From: an uncultured Alphaproteobacteria bacterium
GTDB lineage: Bacteria; Pseudomonadota; Alphaproteobacteria; Reyranellales; Reyranellaceae
Length of the DNA: 12,806 nucleotides
Direction: 5' to 3'
NCBI GenBank assembly: GCA_903929895.1
Contig: CAIYWM010000491.1
Span: forward strand, 1-12,806
Part shown: positions 1 through 5,908 of the stretch, piece after piece
How positions within the stretch are numbered: the stretch's first letter is position 1
Layout: every line of letters begins with the position of its first letter
The notes under the pieces: generated by a model
Seen by the model: only the letters and a program-made list of their open reading frames with translations
Told to the model about the DNA's origin: nothing
The model's database searches: none
Made by a program: the position numbers and the translations under genes

Positions 1-240
1 AACAACCAGGACATCGCCGAGATCGAGGAGCGCGAGCGCCGCAGCGAAGACCGCGACCCGCTGGGCCGCTCCGACGGCAACTATGGCGACGCGATCGACT
101 CCGGCTCCGACAAGGTGCCGCTCGAACTGGAGCGCCAGCGCAGCCGCGAAATCCTCGACGAGCTGCGCCGCCGCGCCGGCGACCAGCTGCGCCCGAAGGA
201 AGAGCTCGAATACATCGACCGGCTGCTGAAGACCTATTAG
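1..240 (+). CDS. DUF4175 (TIGR02302)-family protein, C-terminal fragment
   Basis: Only the last 79 residues and the TAG stop are in the window; the reading frame is open from base 1. The visible part is highly charged (runs of E, R and D). It contains a DPLGRSDGNYGD segment followed by a helical tail, ILDELRRRAGD...RPKEELEYIDRLLKTY. This order, DPLGR + NYGD then REILDELRRR and a final Y-I-x-R-L-L, is what I recall at the extreme C-terminus of the large alphaproteobacterial membrane proteins called DUF4175 or TIGR02302, whose function is not established. The membrane and central parts lie upstream of the window. The assignment rests on recognition of a short tail, so it is good but not certain. 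It is convergent with hpt. Confidence 0.72.
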   Translation, partial: NNQDIAEIEERERRSEDRDPLGRSDGNYGDAIDSGSDKVPLELERQRSREILDELRRRAGDQLRPKEELEYIDRLLKTY

Positions 241-273
241 CAGGCCGTTGAGAAAGTCGAAGTCACGGCGAAT

Positions 274-309
274 AAACGAAATAGACGAATTAAACGAAAC
301 AAATGAAGT
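274..309. repeat. Degenerate 9-bp tandem repeat, 4 units
   Basis: Four consecutive 9-mers are visible: AAACGAAAT (274), AGACGAATT (283), AAACGAAAC (292) and AAATGAAGT (301). The 9-bp periodicity is exact, and the core aRAyGAA recurs in each unit. The array is A-rich in an otherwise GC-rich window. It begins 33 nt after the DUF4175-type stop codon. I cannot assign a role. It could be slippage-derived repeat DNA or a protein-binding array. Confidence 0.6.
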
Positions 310-350
310 GAATGTCGCAGGTCCTTAGTCCTGTGGCATGGTGATCATTT

Positions 351-367
351 GCGCAACTATATTGCGC
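351..367. terminator. Stem-loop GCGCAA/TTGCGC, possible transcription end signal
   Basis: GCGCAA (351-356), a 5-nt loop CTATA, then TTGCGC (362-367) form a perfect 6-bp stem, extendable by G-U pairs on the plus-strand RNA. It lies between two converging genes, where a terminator is expected. Neither strand has an immediate T-run, so intrinsic termination is not proven. Confidence 0.35.
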
Positions 368-410
368 GGCGGTGCTTCTCAAAGGCTTTTTCTACGGCCT
401 TCTAGAGGTT

Positions 411-429
411 CCCGCTCATCGCGAGCGGG
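411..429 (-). terminator. Stem-loop CCCGCTC/GAGCGGG just after hpt
   Basis: CCCGCTC (411-417), loop ATCGC, GAGCGGG (423-429): a perfect 7-bp GC-rich stem starting 5 nt beyond the hpt stop codon. Its position fits an hpt terminator or 3'-end protecting hairpin. In the hpt direction the hairpin is followed by AACCTCTAG rather than a U-run, so it is not a classic intrinsic terminator. Confidence 0.45.
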
Positions 430-434
430 GCGCA

Positions 435-992
435 CTACCCGGCGGTCTTCTCGACCACGCCGATATAGGGCAGGCCGCGGAAGCGGTGGGCCCAGTCGAG
501 GCCATAGCCAACCAGGAATTCGTCGCCCGCCTCGAAACCCACGAAGTCGGCCTTGAGATCGGTGCGCCGCTTGCCCGGCTTGTCGAGCAGGGTGCAGATC
601 GAGACGCGCCGGGCGCCACGCTCCTCCAGCAGCTTCTTGGCGAAGCTGAGCGTCAGGCCCGATTCCAGGATGTCATCGACCAGCAGCACGTCGCGGTCCC
701 GCACGTCGTCGACGATGTCGCGCACGATGCGGACGTTGCCGCTCGTCTCGGTGCCGCTGCCGTAGCTCGACAGGGTGAGGAAATCCATTGACCAGTCGGC
801 ACCGGTACGGCTCAGCGCGCGGATCAGGTCGGCGGCGAAGACGAAGCTGCCCTTCAGGACGGAGACCACCAGCGTATCGGACGCGAGCTTGGCCGAAAGG
901 TCGGTCGCCATCTCCTCGACGCGCGAGGCGATCTCGGCGGCGGAGAAACGGATCGAAACGACCGGGCGGTCGGAGGTGGTGCGGTCGGGCAA
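435..992 (-). CDS. hpt: Hypoxanthine phosphoribosyltransferase
   Basis: A 185-aa cytosolic purine-salvage enzyme that converts hypoxanthine (often also guanine) plus PRPP into IMP/GMP and pyrophosphate. Visible family landmarks are the LKGSFVF loop (about residues 46-52, pyrophosphate-binding region), the PRPP-binding stretch VLLVDDILESGLTL (about 102-115) with its acidic pair, and the C-terminal run DFVGFEAGDEFLVGYGLDW followed by RGLPYIGVV, typical of Hpt purine-base binding. Length matches the family (about 175-190 aa). The start codon is TTG (990-992), preceded by a GAGAG element 6 nt upstream; no ATG is available before residue 28. It lies 23 nt downstream of the zinc-ribbon gene on the same strand and is probably co-transcribed with it. 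Confidence 0.95.
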   Translation of the reverse strand: MPDRTTSDRPVVSIRFSAAEIASRVEEMATDLSAKLASDTLVVSVLKGSFVFAADLIRALSRTGADWSMDFLTLSSYGSGTETSGNVRIVRDIVDDVRDRDVLLVDDILESGLTLSFAKKLLEERGARRVSICTLLDKPGKRRTDLKADFVGFEAGDEFLVGYGLDWAHRFRGLPYIGVVEKTAG

Positions 993-1015
993 CGTGAACT
1001 CTCGTCAGTTGGGCG

Positions 1016-1702
1016 CTAGTCGACGGTCGGCACGATGTTGGTCGCACCCGAGGGGGGCTCGTCAAGCGGCAGGCTGAAGCTGCGGCGCGCGCCGGGCGCG
1101 ATCGGCCCCTCGACCAGCGGCATCGCGCGCTCGGCCAGGACCTGCTCGCCCGCTCGGAAGACGAGTTTCAATCTGCGGGTCGAGCCGGGCGCGCTGCCGG
1201 TGTTGATCAACTCGCCCAGCACGACATAGCGCCCGTCGATCAGATCGATCTTGGTGGTCGCCATGTCGATCCCGACATGCGCTTGCGCCACTTGTGGCGC
1301 GTTGGGCGTCGCCCGCGCGGCGTCGAGATGCAGGAGGGCCCTCCAGGAGGCGGGTAGCCGCGCCTTGATCTGGTCGCGATAGGCATAGCCCGCGCCCCCC
1401 AGCAGCACGACCAGGACGATCGCATAGGCGATCCAGGTCCCCCAGTTTCTCTTCTTCGGCGGAGGGGGCGTGGTCAGGGCGGGCAGGCCGGCACCGGGAG
1501 CCGAGGGCCGGATGACGATGTCGGGCGCGGTGACGGCCGGCGCGGGCGGTGTTTCCGTCGAGGGGACGGTGACCGGCGGCGCCTCGGGTTTCTGGAACCA
1601 GCGATGGCTGCAGCGAACGCACTGGACAGTTCGACCTGTCGGGCCGATCGCCATGGGGTCGACGGCGTATCTCGCGCCGCAATTGGAACAGGTTAGCTGC
1701 AT
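1016..1702 (-). CDS. MJ0042-type zinc-ribbon, single-TM protein
   Basis: A 228-aa protein. The N-terminus begins MQLTCSNCGARYAVD and carries two CxxC pairs (C5/C8 and C28/C31) spaced as in the MJ0042 finger-like zinc-ribbon domain. A Pro/Thr-rich linker (about 40-85) precedes one hydrophobic helix (about 88-108, IAYAIVLVVLLGGAGYAY). A C-terminal domain (about 140-228) resembles the DUF3426-type region seen with this zinc ribbon, predicted on the far side of the membrane. Function is unknown. I set the start at the ATG at 1702 because the zinc ribbon begins immediately there. The same frame is open for another 828 nt, but that part is antisense to the plsC-like gene and has no family resemblance. 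No clear ribosome-binding site is seen. hpt follows 23 nt downstream. Confidence 0.85.
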   Translation of the reverse strand: MQLTCSNCGARYAVDPMAIGPTGRTVQCVRCSHRWFQKPEAPPVTVPSTETPPAPAVTAPDIVIRPSAPGAGLPALTTPPPPKKRNWGTWIAYAIVLVVLLGGAGYAYRDQIKARLPASWRALLHLDAARATPNAPQVAQAHVGIDMATTKIDLIDGRYVVLGELINTGSAPGSTRRLKLVFRAGEQVLAERAMPLVEGPIAPGARRSFSLPLDEPPSGATNIVPTVD

Positions 1703-1801
1703 GATGAGCGGGGTATGCCCCACCAGATGTCCTTTGCGCGGCGACACTAGGCCACTACAAGTTGGCATACAAGCAACACGTCGCTCGCGAATACTTTTGA
1801 G
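1703..1801. promoter_or_regulatory. Divergent promoter region, zinc-ribbon gene / plsC
   Basis: These 99 nt separate two divergent genes and must hold a promoter for each. I see no box pair good enough to name. A GC-only hairpin, GGGG(1710-1713)-TATG-CCCC(1718-1721), lies 7 nt upstream of the zinc-ribbon start, where a ribosome would bind, and could reduce its translation. A GCCA/TGGC pair (1751-1766) is too short to interpret. Confidence 0.4.
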
Positions 1802-2536
1802 ATGATTGGCCTCCGGCTGCGCTCGCTCTCCTTCAATGTCGGCTGGTATGTCGGCACCACGATTCTCGCCATCGCCGGTTCGCCGATCCTGCTGATGCCG
1901 CGGCGCTTCGTTGTCGCCTGGTCGCTGGTGTGGATCGACTTCTGCCTGTGGTGGCTGCGGATCACCTGCCGTCTGACGCATCGCGTCGGCGGGCTCGAGA
2001 ACATGCCGACGGGCCCGGTCATCTTTGCCTGCAAGCACCAGTCCTCGTGGGAGACGCTGGCTTTCTCGCGCCTGTTTCCCGGCGCTGCCACCGTGATGAA
2101 GCGCGAGCTGGTCCTGATCCCGATCGTCGGCTGGGCGATGGCGCGGGCCGGCAATATCGCCGTCGAGCGCGGCGACGGCGCGAAGGCGCTGCGCGGACTG
2201 GTGAAGCAGGCCAAGGCGACCCTGGCCGAGGGCCGGTCGATCCTGATCTTCCCCGAGGGGACTCGCGTCGCCGTCGGCGACGAGAAGCCCTATCAGGTGG
2301 GGACGGCGGCGCTCTATCGGCAGCTCGGCGTGCCCGTCGTCCCCGTGGCGCTTAATTCCGGCCTGTTCTGGGGGCGCCGAAAGTTCATCAAGTGGCCGGG
2401 CGTGATCGACGTGGAGATCCTGCCGGCGATCCCGCCGGGCCTCGGTCGCGACGTGTTCATGGCCACCTTGCGCGAGAGTATCGAGGGGGCGACGAACAGG
2501 CTCGTTGCCGCAGCCCGCGAGCGCGAACAAAAATAG
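1802..2536 (+). CDS. plsC: 1-acyl-sn-glycerol-3-phosphate acyltransferase (PlsC family)
   Basis: A 244-aa membrane-associated acyltransferase. The family transfers an acyl chain to lysophosphatidic acid to make phosphatidic acid, the precursor of membrane phospholipids. The N-terminal third is hydrophobic (about residues 10-55, one or two membrane segments). The catalytic block reads CKHQSSWET (about 79-87), i.e. HX4E where the family consensus is HX4D. The substrate-binding motif FPEGTR is intact (about 152-157), and a VPVVPVALNSG block follows (about 178-188). Length is normal for PlsC. The start ATG at 1802 directly precedes the hydrophobic segment; only weak SD-like bases (TTGAG) precede it. 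Other members of the acyltransferase superfamily (e.g. ornithine-lipid or lyso-lipid acyltransferases) cannot be excluded. Confidence 0.88.
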   Translation: MIGLRLRSLSFNVGWYVGTTILAIAGSPILLMPRRFVVAWSLVWIDFCLWWLRITCRLTHRVGGLENMPTGPVIFACKHQSSWETLAFSRLFPGAATVMKRELVLIPIVGWAMARAGNIAVERGDGAKALRGLVKQAKATLAEGRSILIFPEGTRVAVGDEKPYQVGTAALYRQLGVPVVPVALNSGLFWGRRKFIKWPGVIDVEILPAIPPGLGRDVFMATLRESIEGATNRLVAAAREREQK

Positions 2537-2545
2537 AACGATCTG

Positions 2546-2574
2546 TTGATATCGACGGGCCTTGGGCCTAGTTT
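2546..2574 (+). promoter_or_regulatory. Candidate nrdJ promoter abutting the start codon
   Basis: TTGATA (2546-2551), a 17-nt spacer, then TAGTTT (2569-2574). The -35-like box matches TTGACA at 5 of 6 positions; the -10-like box is weak (3 of 6). Only 6 nt separate it from the nrdJ ATG, so transcription from it would give a leaderless or nearly leaderless mRNA. The 44-nt plsC-nrdJ gap has no room for a cobalamin riboswitch. Confidence 0.28.
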
Positions 2575-2580
2575 TTCAGG

Positions 2581-4908
2581 ATGGAATGGGCTCCCGTCTC
2601 CCAGCGGATCTGGGACATGAAGTATCGCTTCAAGAGTGCACCCGGTGGCAGCGCGGCAGCCAGTCCGGATGCCGACCTCGATGCGACCTGGTGGCGTGTC
2701 GCTCGGGCGCTGGCGGCGCCGGAGCGCGATCCTGAACTCTGGGCCGGCCGTTTCCACGAGGCGCTGTCGGGATTCAAGTTCCTACCGGCCGGGCGGGTGA
2801 TGGCGGGCGCCGGCACCGGACGGACGGTCACGCTCTTCAACTGTTTCGTGATGGGCACGATCCCCGACGACATGTCGGGCATCTTCGAGAACCTGCGCGA
2901 GGCGGCCCTCACCATGCAGCAGGGCGGCGGCATCGGGCACGATTTCTCCAGTCTTCGCCCGCAGGGCGCGCCCGTGGTGGGCGTCGGCGCCGATGCGTCG
3001 GGACCGCTCTCGTTCATGGACGTGTGGGACTCGATGTGCCGCACCATCATGAGCGCAGGCTCGCGGCGCGGCGCCATGATGGCCACCCTGCGCTGCGACC
3101 ATCCCGATATCGAGGCCTTCATCGACGCCAAGCGCGACCCGAAACGGCTGCGCATGTTCAACGTCTCGGTGCTGGTCACCGACGCCTTCATGAAGGCGGT
3201 CGGGGAGGATGCCGACTGGCCGCTGGTATTCGGCGGCAGGACCTTCAGGACGGTGAAGGCCAAGGCGCTGTGGGAACGCATCATGCGCGCCACCTACGAC
3301 GTGGCCGAGCCCGGCGTCATCTTCATCGACCGCGTGAACCGGCGGAACAACCTGCGCTATTGCGAGACCATCCAGGCTACGAACCCCTGTGGCGAGCAGC
3401 CACTTCCTCCGTACGGCGCTTGCCTGCTGGGATCCATTAATCTCGCGGCGCTGGTGAAGGCGCCCTTCACGCCCGAGGCCGCTCTCGACGCGGACGCGCT
3501 GGAACGGCTGGTGCCGCTCGCCGTGCGCATGCTCGACAACGTGATCGACGTCTCGCGCTTTCCGCTGCCGCAGCAGGAGAAGGAGGCCAAGGCCAAGCGG
3601 CGCATCGGGCTTGGCGTGACCGGTCTCGCCGACGCGCTGATCTTCTGCGGCGTGCGCTACGGCTCGCCCGAGGCGGTGCGGCTGACTCGCGAGTGGCTGG
3701 GCGCCGTGCAGCGTCTGTCCTACATGGCGTCGGCCGACATTGCCGCCGAGAAGGGCAGTTTCCCGCTCTACGAGCGCGGCAAGTATCTGGCGGGTGAGAC
3801 GATCAAGGCCTTGCCCGAGGAGGCCCGGACGGCGATCGGCCGCTACGGCATCCGCAACGCGCTGCTGAACTCGATCGCGCCCACCGGCACGATCTCGCTG
3901 CTGGCCGACAACGTCTCCTCCGGCATCGAGCCCATCTTCGCCTTCAGCTACGTGCGCCATGTGCTGCAGCCGGACGGTTCCAAGCGCGAGGAGAGCGTCG
4001 ACGACTACGCCTTCCGTGTCTGGCGCGAGCTGAAGGGCAACGAGGCGCCGCCGCCGGACATCTTCGTCGATGCCCAGACGCTCACGCCCGCCGATCATCT
4101 GGCGATGCAGGCCGCGGCGCAGGACTATGTCGACAGTTCCATCTCCAAGACCATCAACCTGCCGCGAAACATCTCCTTCGACGCCTTCAAGGGTGTCTAC
4201 GAGGAGGCCTATGCGCAGAACTGCAAGGGCTGCACGACCTACCGTCCCAACGACGTGACCGGTGCGGTGCTGGAGGTGAAGCCGGCGGAAGGCGAGAAGC
4301 CGGTCGCGGCGGTGGCGCCGCGCGACAGCGACGTGGTCTACCTCGCCCCGCCGCTCGACCGGCCGGAGGAACTGCCGGGCCGGACCTACAAGATCAAATG
4401 GCCGGGCAGCGACCATGCCATCTACATCACCGTCAACGACGTGTTGCAGGACGGGCGCCGTCGCCCCTTCGAGATCTTCATCAACTCCAAGAACATGGAG
4501 CATTACGCCTGGACGGTGGCGCTTACGCGCATGATCTCGGCGGTGTTCCGCCGCGGCGGCGACGTCTCGTTCGTCGTCGAGGAACTCAAGGCCGTGTTCG
4601 ATCCGCGCGGCGGCCAGTGGATGGGCGGCCGCTACGTGCCGTCGCTGCTGGCTGCGATCGGCGGTGTGATCGAGCGCCACCTGGTCGAGATCGGCTTCTT
4701 GGCGCCCACCGAATCACCCCGCTTGATCGACGCGATCGAGGAGCGCATGCGCCTCGCCGCGAACGGCCGGGACGGCTCTCCGGAACCCGCGGCCGGCGGC
4801 GGTTCATCCACCTCGATGGGACAGTGCCCGCAGTGCGGCGCCGCCGCCCTTACCCACCAGGAAGGCTGCGACGTGTGCCTGAACTGCGGCTACTCGCGCT
4901 GTGGCTAG
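2581..4908 (+). CDS. nrdJ: Adenosylcobalamin-dependent (class II) ribonucleoside-diphosphate reductase
   Basis: A 775-aa enzyme that makes deoxyribonucleotides using a thiyl radical generated from coenzyme B12; it works with or without oxygen. The N-terminus MEWAPVSQRIWDMKYR is the usual entry to the catalytic domain, leaving no room for an ATP-cone. Key residues are C88 (FNCF) and C281 as the likely redox pair, and N268, C270 and E272 in the NPCGE loop, with C270 the thiyl site. The 11-residue spacing from C270 to C281 equals that of the Thermotoga enzyme (C322/C333) as I recall it. A phosphate-binding PTGTIS lies at 434-439. A TSCPD-type domain spans about 600-700. The tail (749-775) has six cysteines (749, 752, 763, 766, 769, 774), likely a zinc-ribbon/redox tail that re-reduces the active site. 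A close CAGG precedes the ATG. panE-like follows after 6 nt. Confidence 0.96.
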   Translation: MEWAPVSQRIWDMKYRFKSAPGGSAAASPDADLDATWWRVARALAAPERDPELWAGRFHEALSGFKFLPAGRVMAGAGTGRTVTLFNCFVMGTIPDDMSGIFENLREAALTMQQGGGIGHDFSSLRPQGAPVVGVGADASGPLSFMDVWDSMCRTIMSAGSRRGAMMATLRCDHPDIEAFIDAKRDPKRLRMFNVSVLVTDAFMKAVGEDADWPLVFGGRTFRTVKAKALWERIMRATYDVAEPGVIFIDRVNRRNNLRYCETIQATNPCGEQPLPPYGACLLGSINLAALVKAPFTPEAALDADALERLVPLAVRMLDNVIDVSRFPLPQQEKEAKAKRRIGLGVTGLADALIFCGVRYGSPEAVRLTREWLGAVQRLSYMASADIAAEKGSFPLYERGKYLAGETIKALPEEARTAIGRYGIRNALLNSIAPTGTISLLADNVSSGIEPIFAFSYVRHVLQPDGSKREESVDDYAFRVWRELKGNEAPPPDIFVDAQTLTPADHLAMQAAAQDYVDSSISKTINLPRNISFDAFKGVYEEAYAQNCKGCTTYRPNDVTGAVLEVKPAEGEKPVAAVAPRDSDVVYLAPPLDRPEELPGRTYKIKWPGSDHAIYITVNDVLQDGRRRPFEIFINSKNMEHYAWTVALTRMISAVFRRGGDVSFVVEELKAVFDPRGGQWMGGRYVPSLLAAIGGVIERHLVEIGFLAPTESPRLIDAIEERMRLAANGRDGSPEPAAGGGSSTSMGQCPQCGAAALTHQEGCDVCLNCGYSRCG

Positions 4909-4914
4909 CTCCAG

Positions 4915-5895
4915 ATGAAGGTCTGCATCGTTGGCGCCGGCGCGATCGGCGGCTTGATCGGGGCGCGGCTCGCCGCACAGACGGGGGCCGACGTGAGCGC
5001 TCTGGCGCGCGGCGAGACGCTCGAAGCGTTGAACGCCCACGGCTGGCGCCTCAGGCAGGGTGACAGGCTCGTCACGGGCAAGGCTCGCGCGTCGTCGGTC
5101 GCGCGCGAACTCGGCCCGCAGGATCTCGTGGTAATTGCCGTCAAGGCGCCGGCCCTGGCGACGATCGCGGCACAGATCGGCCCTCTGCTCAGGCCGGATA
5201 CGATCGTGCTGCCCGCCATGAACGGCGTGCCCTGGTGGTTCTCGCAAGGGCTCGAGGGCCTGGGCGAGCAGCCGCTGGAGAGCGTCGATCCCGGCGGAGC
5301 GCTCTCACGGGCGATCCCGCGGTCCCACGTGATCGGCTGTGTCGTCCATCTCAGTGCGGCCACCACCGAGCCCGGCATCGTCCAGCATCGCAGCGGCATG
5401 GGGCTGATCATCGGGGAGCCGGACGGGTCAAGATCGGCGCGCCTGACGCAACTGCATGCCTTGCTCGCGAAGGCGGGTTTCGACGTCACTCCGTCGCCCG
5501 GCATACATCGCGACATCTGGTACAAGCTCTGGGACAACATGACGATGAACCCGGTGTCGGCAATCACGGGCGCCACCGGCGATCGCATCCTCGACGACCC
5601 ACTGGTCCGAGGCTTTTGCTCCGCTGTCATGCTGGAAGCCTCGGCCGTCGGCGCCCGGATCGGCTGCGGCATCGACCAGGACCCGGAAGCCCGCCACGCC
5701 GTCACCCGCGAACTCGGCGCCTTCAAGACCTCCATGCTGGTCGATGCCGAGCGCGGCAGGCCGATCGAACTCGACGCCATCGTTACCGTCGTGCACGAAC
5801 TCGGCCAGCGTACCGGCGTGCCCACGCCGAACATCGACGCCCTGCTCGGGCTCACGCGTCTTTTCGCGCGAACCCGAGGCTTGCTGGCGAACTGA
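4915..5895 (+). CDS. panE: 2-dehydropantoate 2-reductase (ketopantoate reductase family)
   Basis: A 326-aa NADP(H)-dependent dehydrogenase of the ApbA/PanE family, which reduces ketopantoate to pantoate for coenzyme A synthesis. The N-terminal Rossmann fold shows GAGAIGG at residues 7-13. K77 and N103 fall where the family keeps a Lys (VKAP) and an Asn (MNGV). The C-terminal domain has K204, N208 and N212 (K-x3-N-x3-N) and S273 with E285 twelve residues later. These spacings match E. coli PanE K176/N180/N184 and S244/E256, so the catalytic set looks intact. The ATG lies 6 nt after the nrdJ stop with no clear Shine-Dalgarno, suggesting translational coupling. Many alphaproteobacterial paralogues of this family act on other 2-keto acids, so the exact substrate is open. 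Its stop abuts that of the convergent Bug gene. Confidence 0.88.
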   Translation: MKVCIVGAGAIGGLIGARLAAQTGADVSALARGETLEALNAHGWRLRQGDRLVTGKARASSVARELGPQDLVVIAVKAPALATIAAQIGPLLRPDTIVLPAMNGVPWWFSQGLEGLGEQPLESVDPGGALSRAIPRSHVIGCVVHLSAATTEPGIVQHRSGMGLIIGEPDGSRSARLTQLHALLAKAGFDVTPSPGIHRDIWYKLWDNMTMNPVSAITGATGDRILDDPLVRGFCSAVMLEASAVGARIGCGIDQDPEARHAVTRELGAFKTSMLVDAERGRPIELDAIVTVVHELGQRTGVPTPNIDALLGLTRLFARTRGLLAN

Positions 5896-5908
5896 TCAGC
5901 CGAGTTCG
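5888..5908. terminator. Stem-loop over the two convergent stop codons
   Basis: CGAACT (5888-5893), a 9-nt loop, and AGTTCG (5903-5908) form a 6-bp stem that spans both stop codons, which together make the palindrome TGATCA (5893-5898). Being symmetrical in position, it could act in both directions. There is no T-run, and the stem is short and only moderately GC-rich, so the terminator call is weak. Confidence 0.3.

Larger units (their letters stand above)
241..434. other. Convergent intergenic spacer (DUF4175 tail / hpt)
   Basis: A 194-nt spacer between two genes pointing at each other, with no gene that I can support. The first part (about 270-310) is clearly A-rich compared with the surrounding DNA and holds a 9-bp tandem repeat. 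It is followed by a stem-loop at 351-367 and a second at 411-429, just past the hpt stop. A T5 tract at about 388-392 sits in a loop between AAGGC and GCCTT. Small frames crossing the spacer have no recognisable product and continue antisense to hpt, so they are not called. Confidence 0.6.

Noticed and set aside
270..320. Replication origin iterons or DnaA boxes in the A-rich repeat
   Set aside because: The repeat unit is 9 bp and unlike TTATCCACA, and no replication initiator gene is nearby.
338..791. Plus-strand frames starting in the first spacer
   Set aside because: They run antisense through hpt, have no ribosome-binding site and resemble no family.
1703..2530. Long N-terminal extension (276 residues) of the zinc-ribbon protein frame
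   Set aside because: It is entirely antisense to the plsC-like gene and its upstream spacer and has low-complexity, Arg/Gln/His-rich composition. The zinc-ribbon family starts at the MQLTCSNC methionine.
2537..2580. Cobalamin riboswitch upstream of the B12-dependent reductase
   Set aside because: Only 44 nt are available and no B12-box-like sequence is visible.
2782..4680. 632-residue open frame on the minus strand opposite nrdJ
   Set aside because: It is a high-GC mirror frame of a gene with intact catalytic motifs. Its translation is His/Arg/Gly-rich with no recognisable domain.
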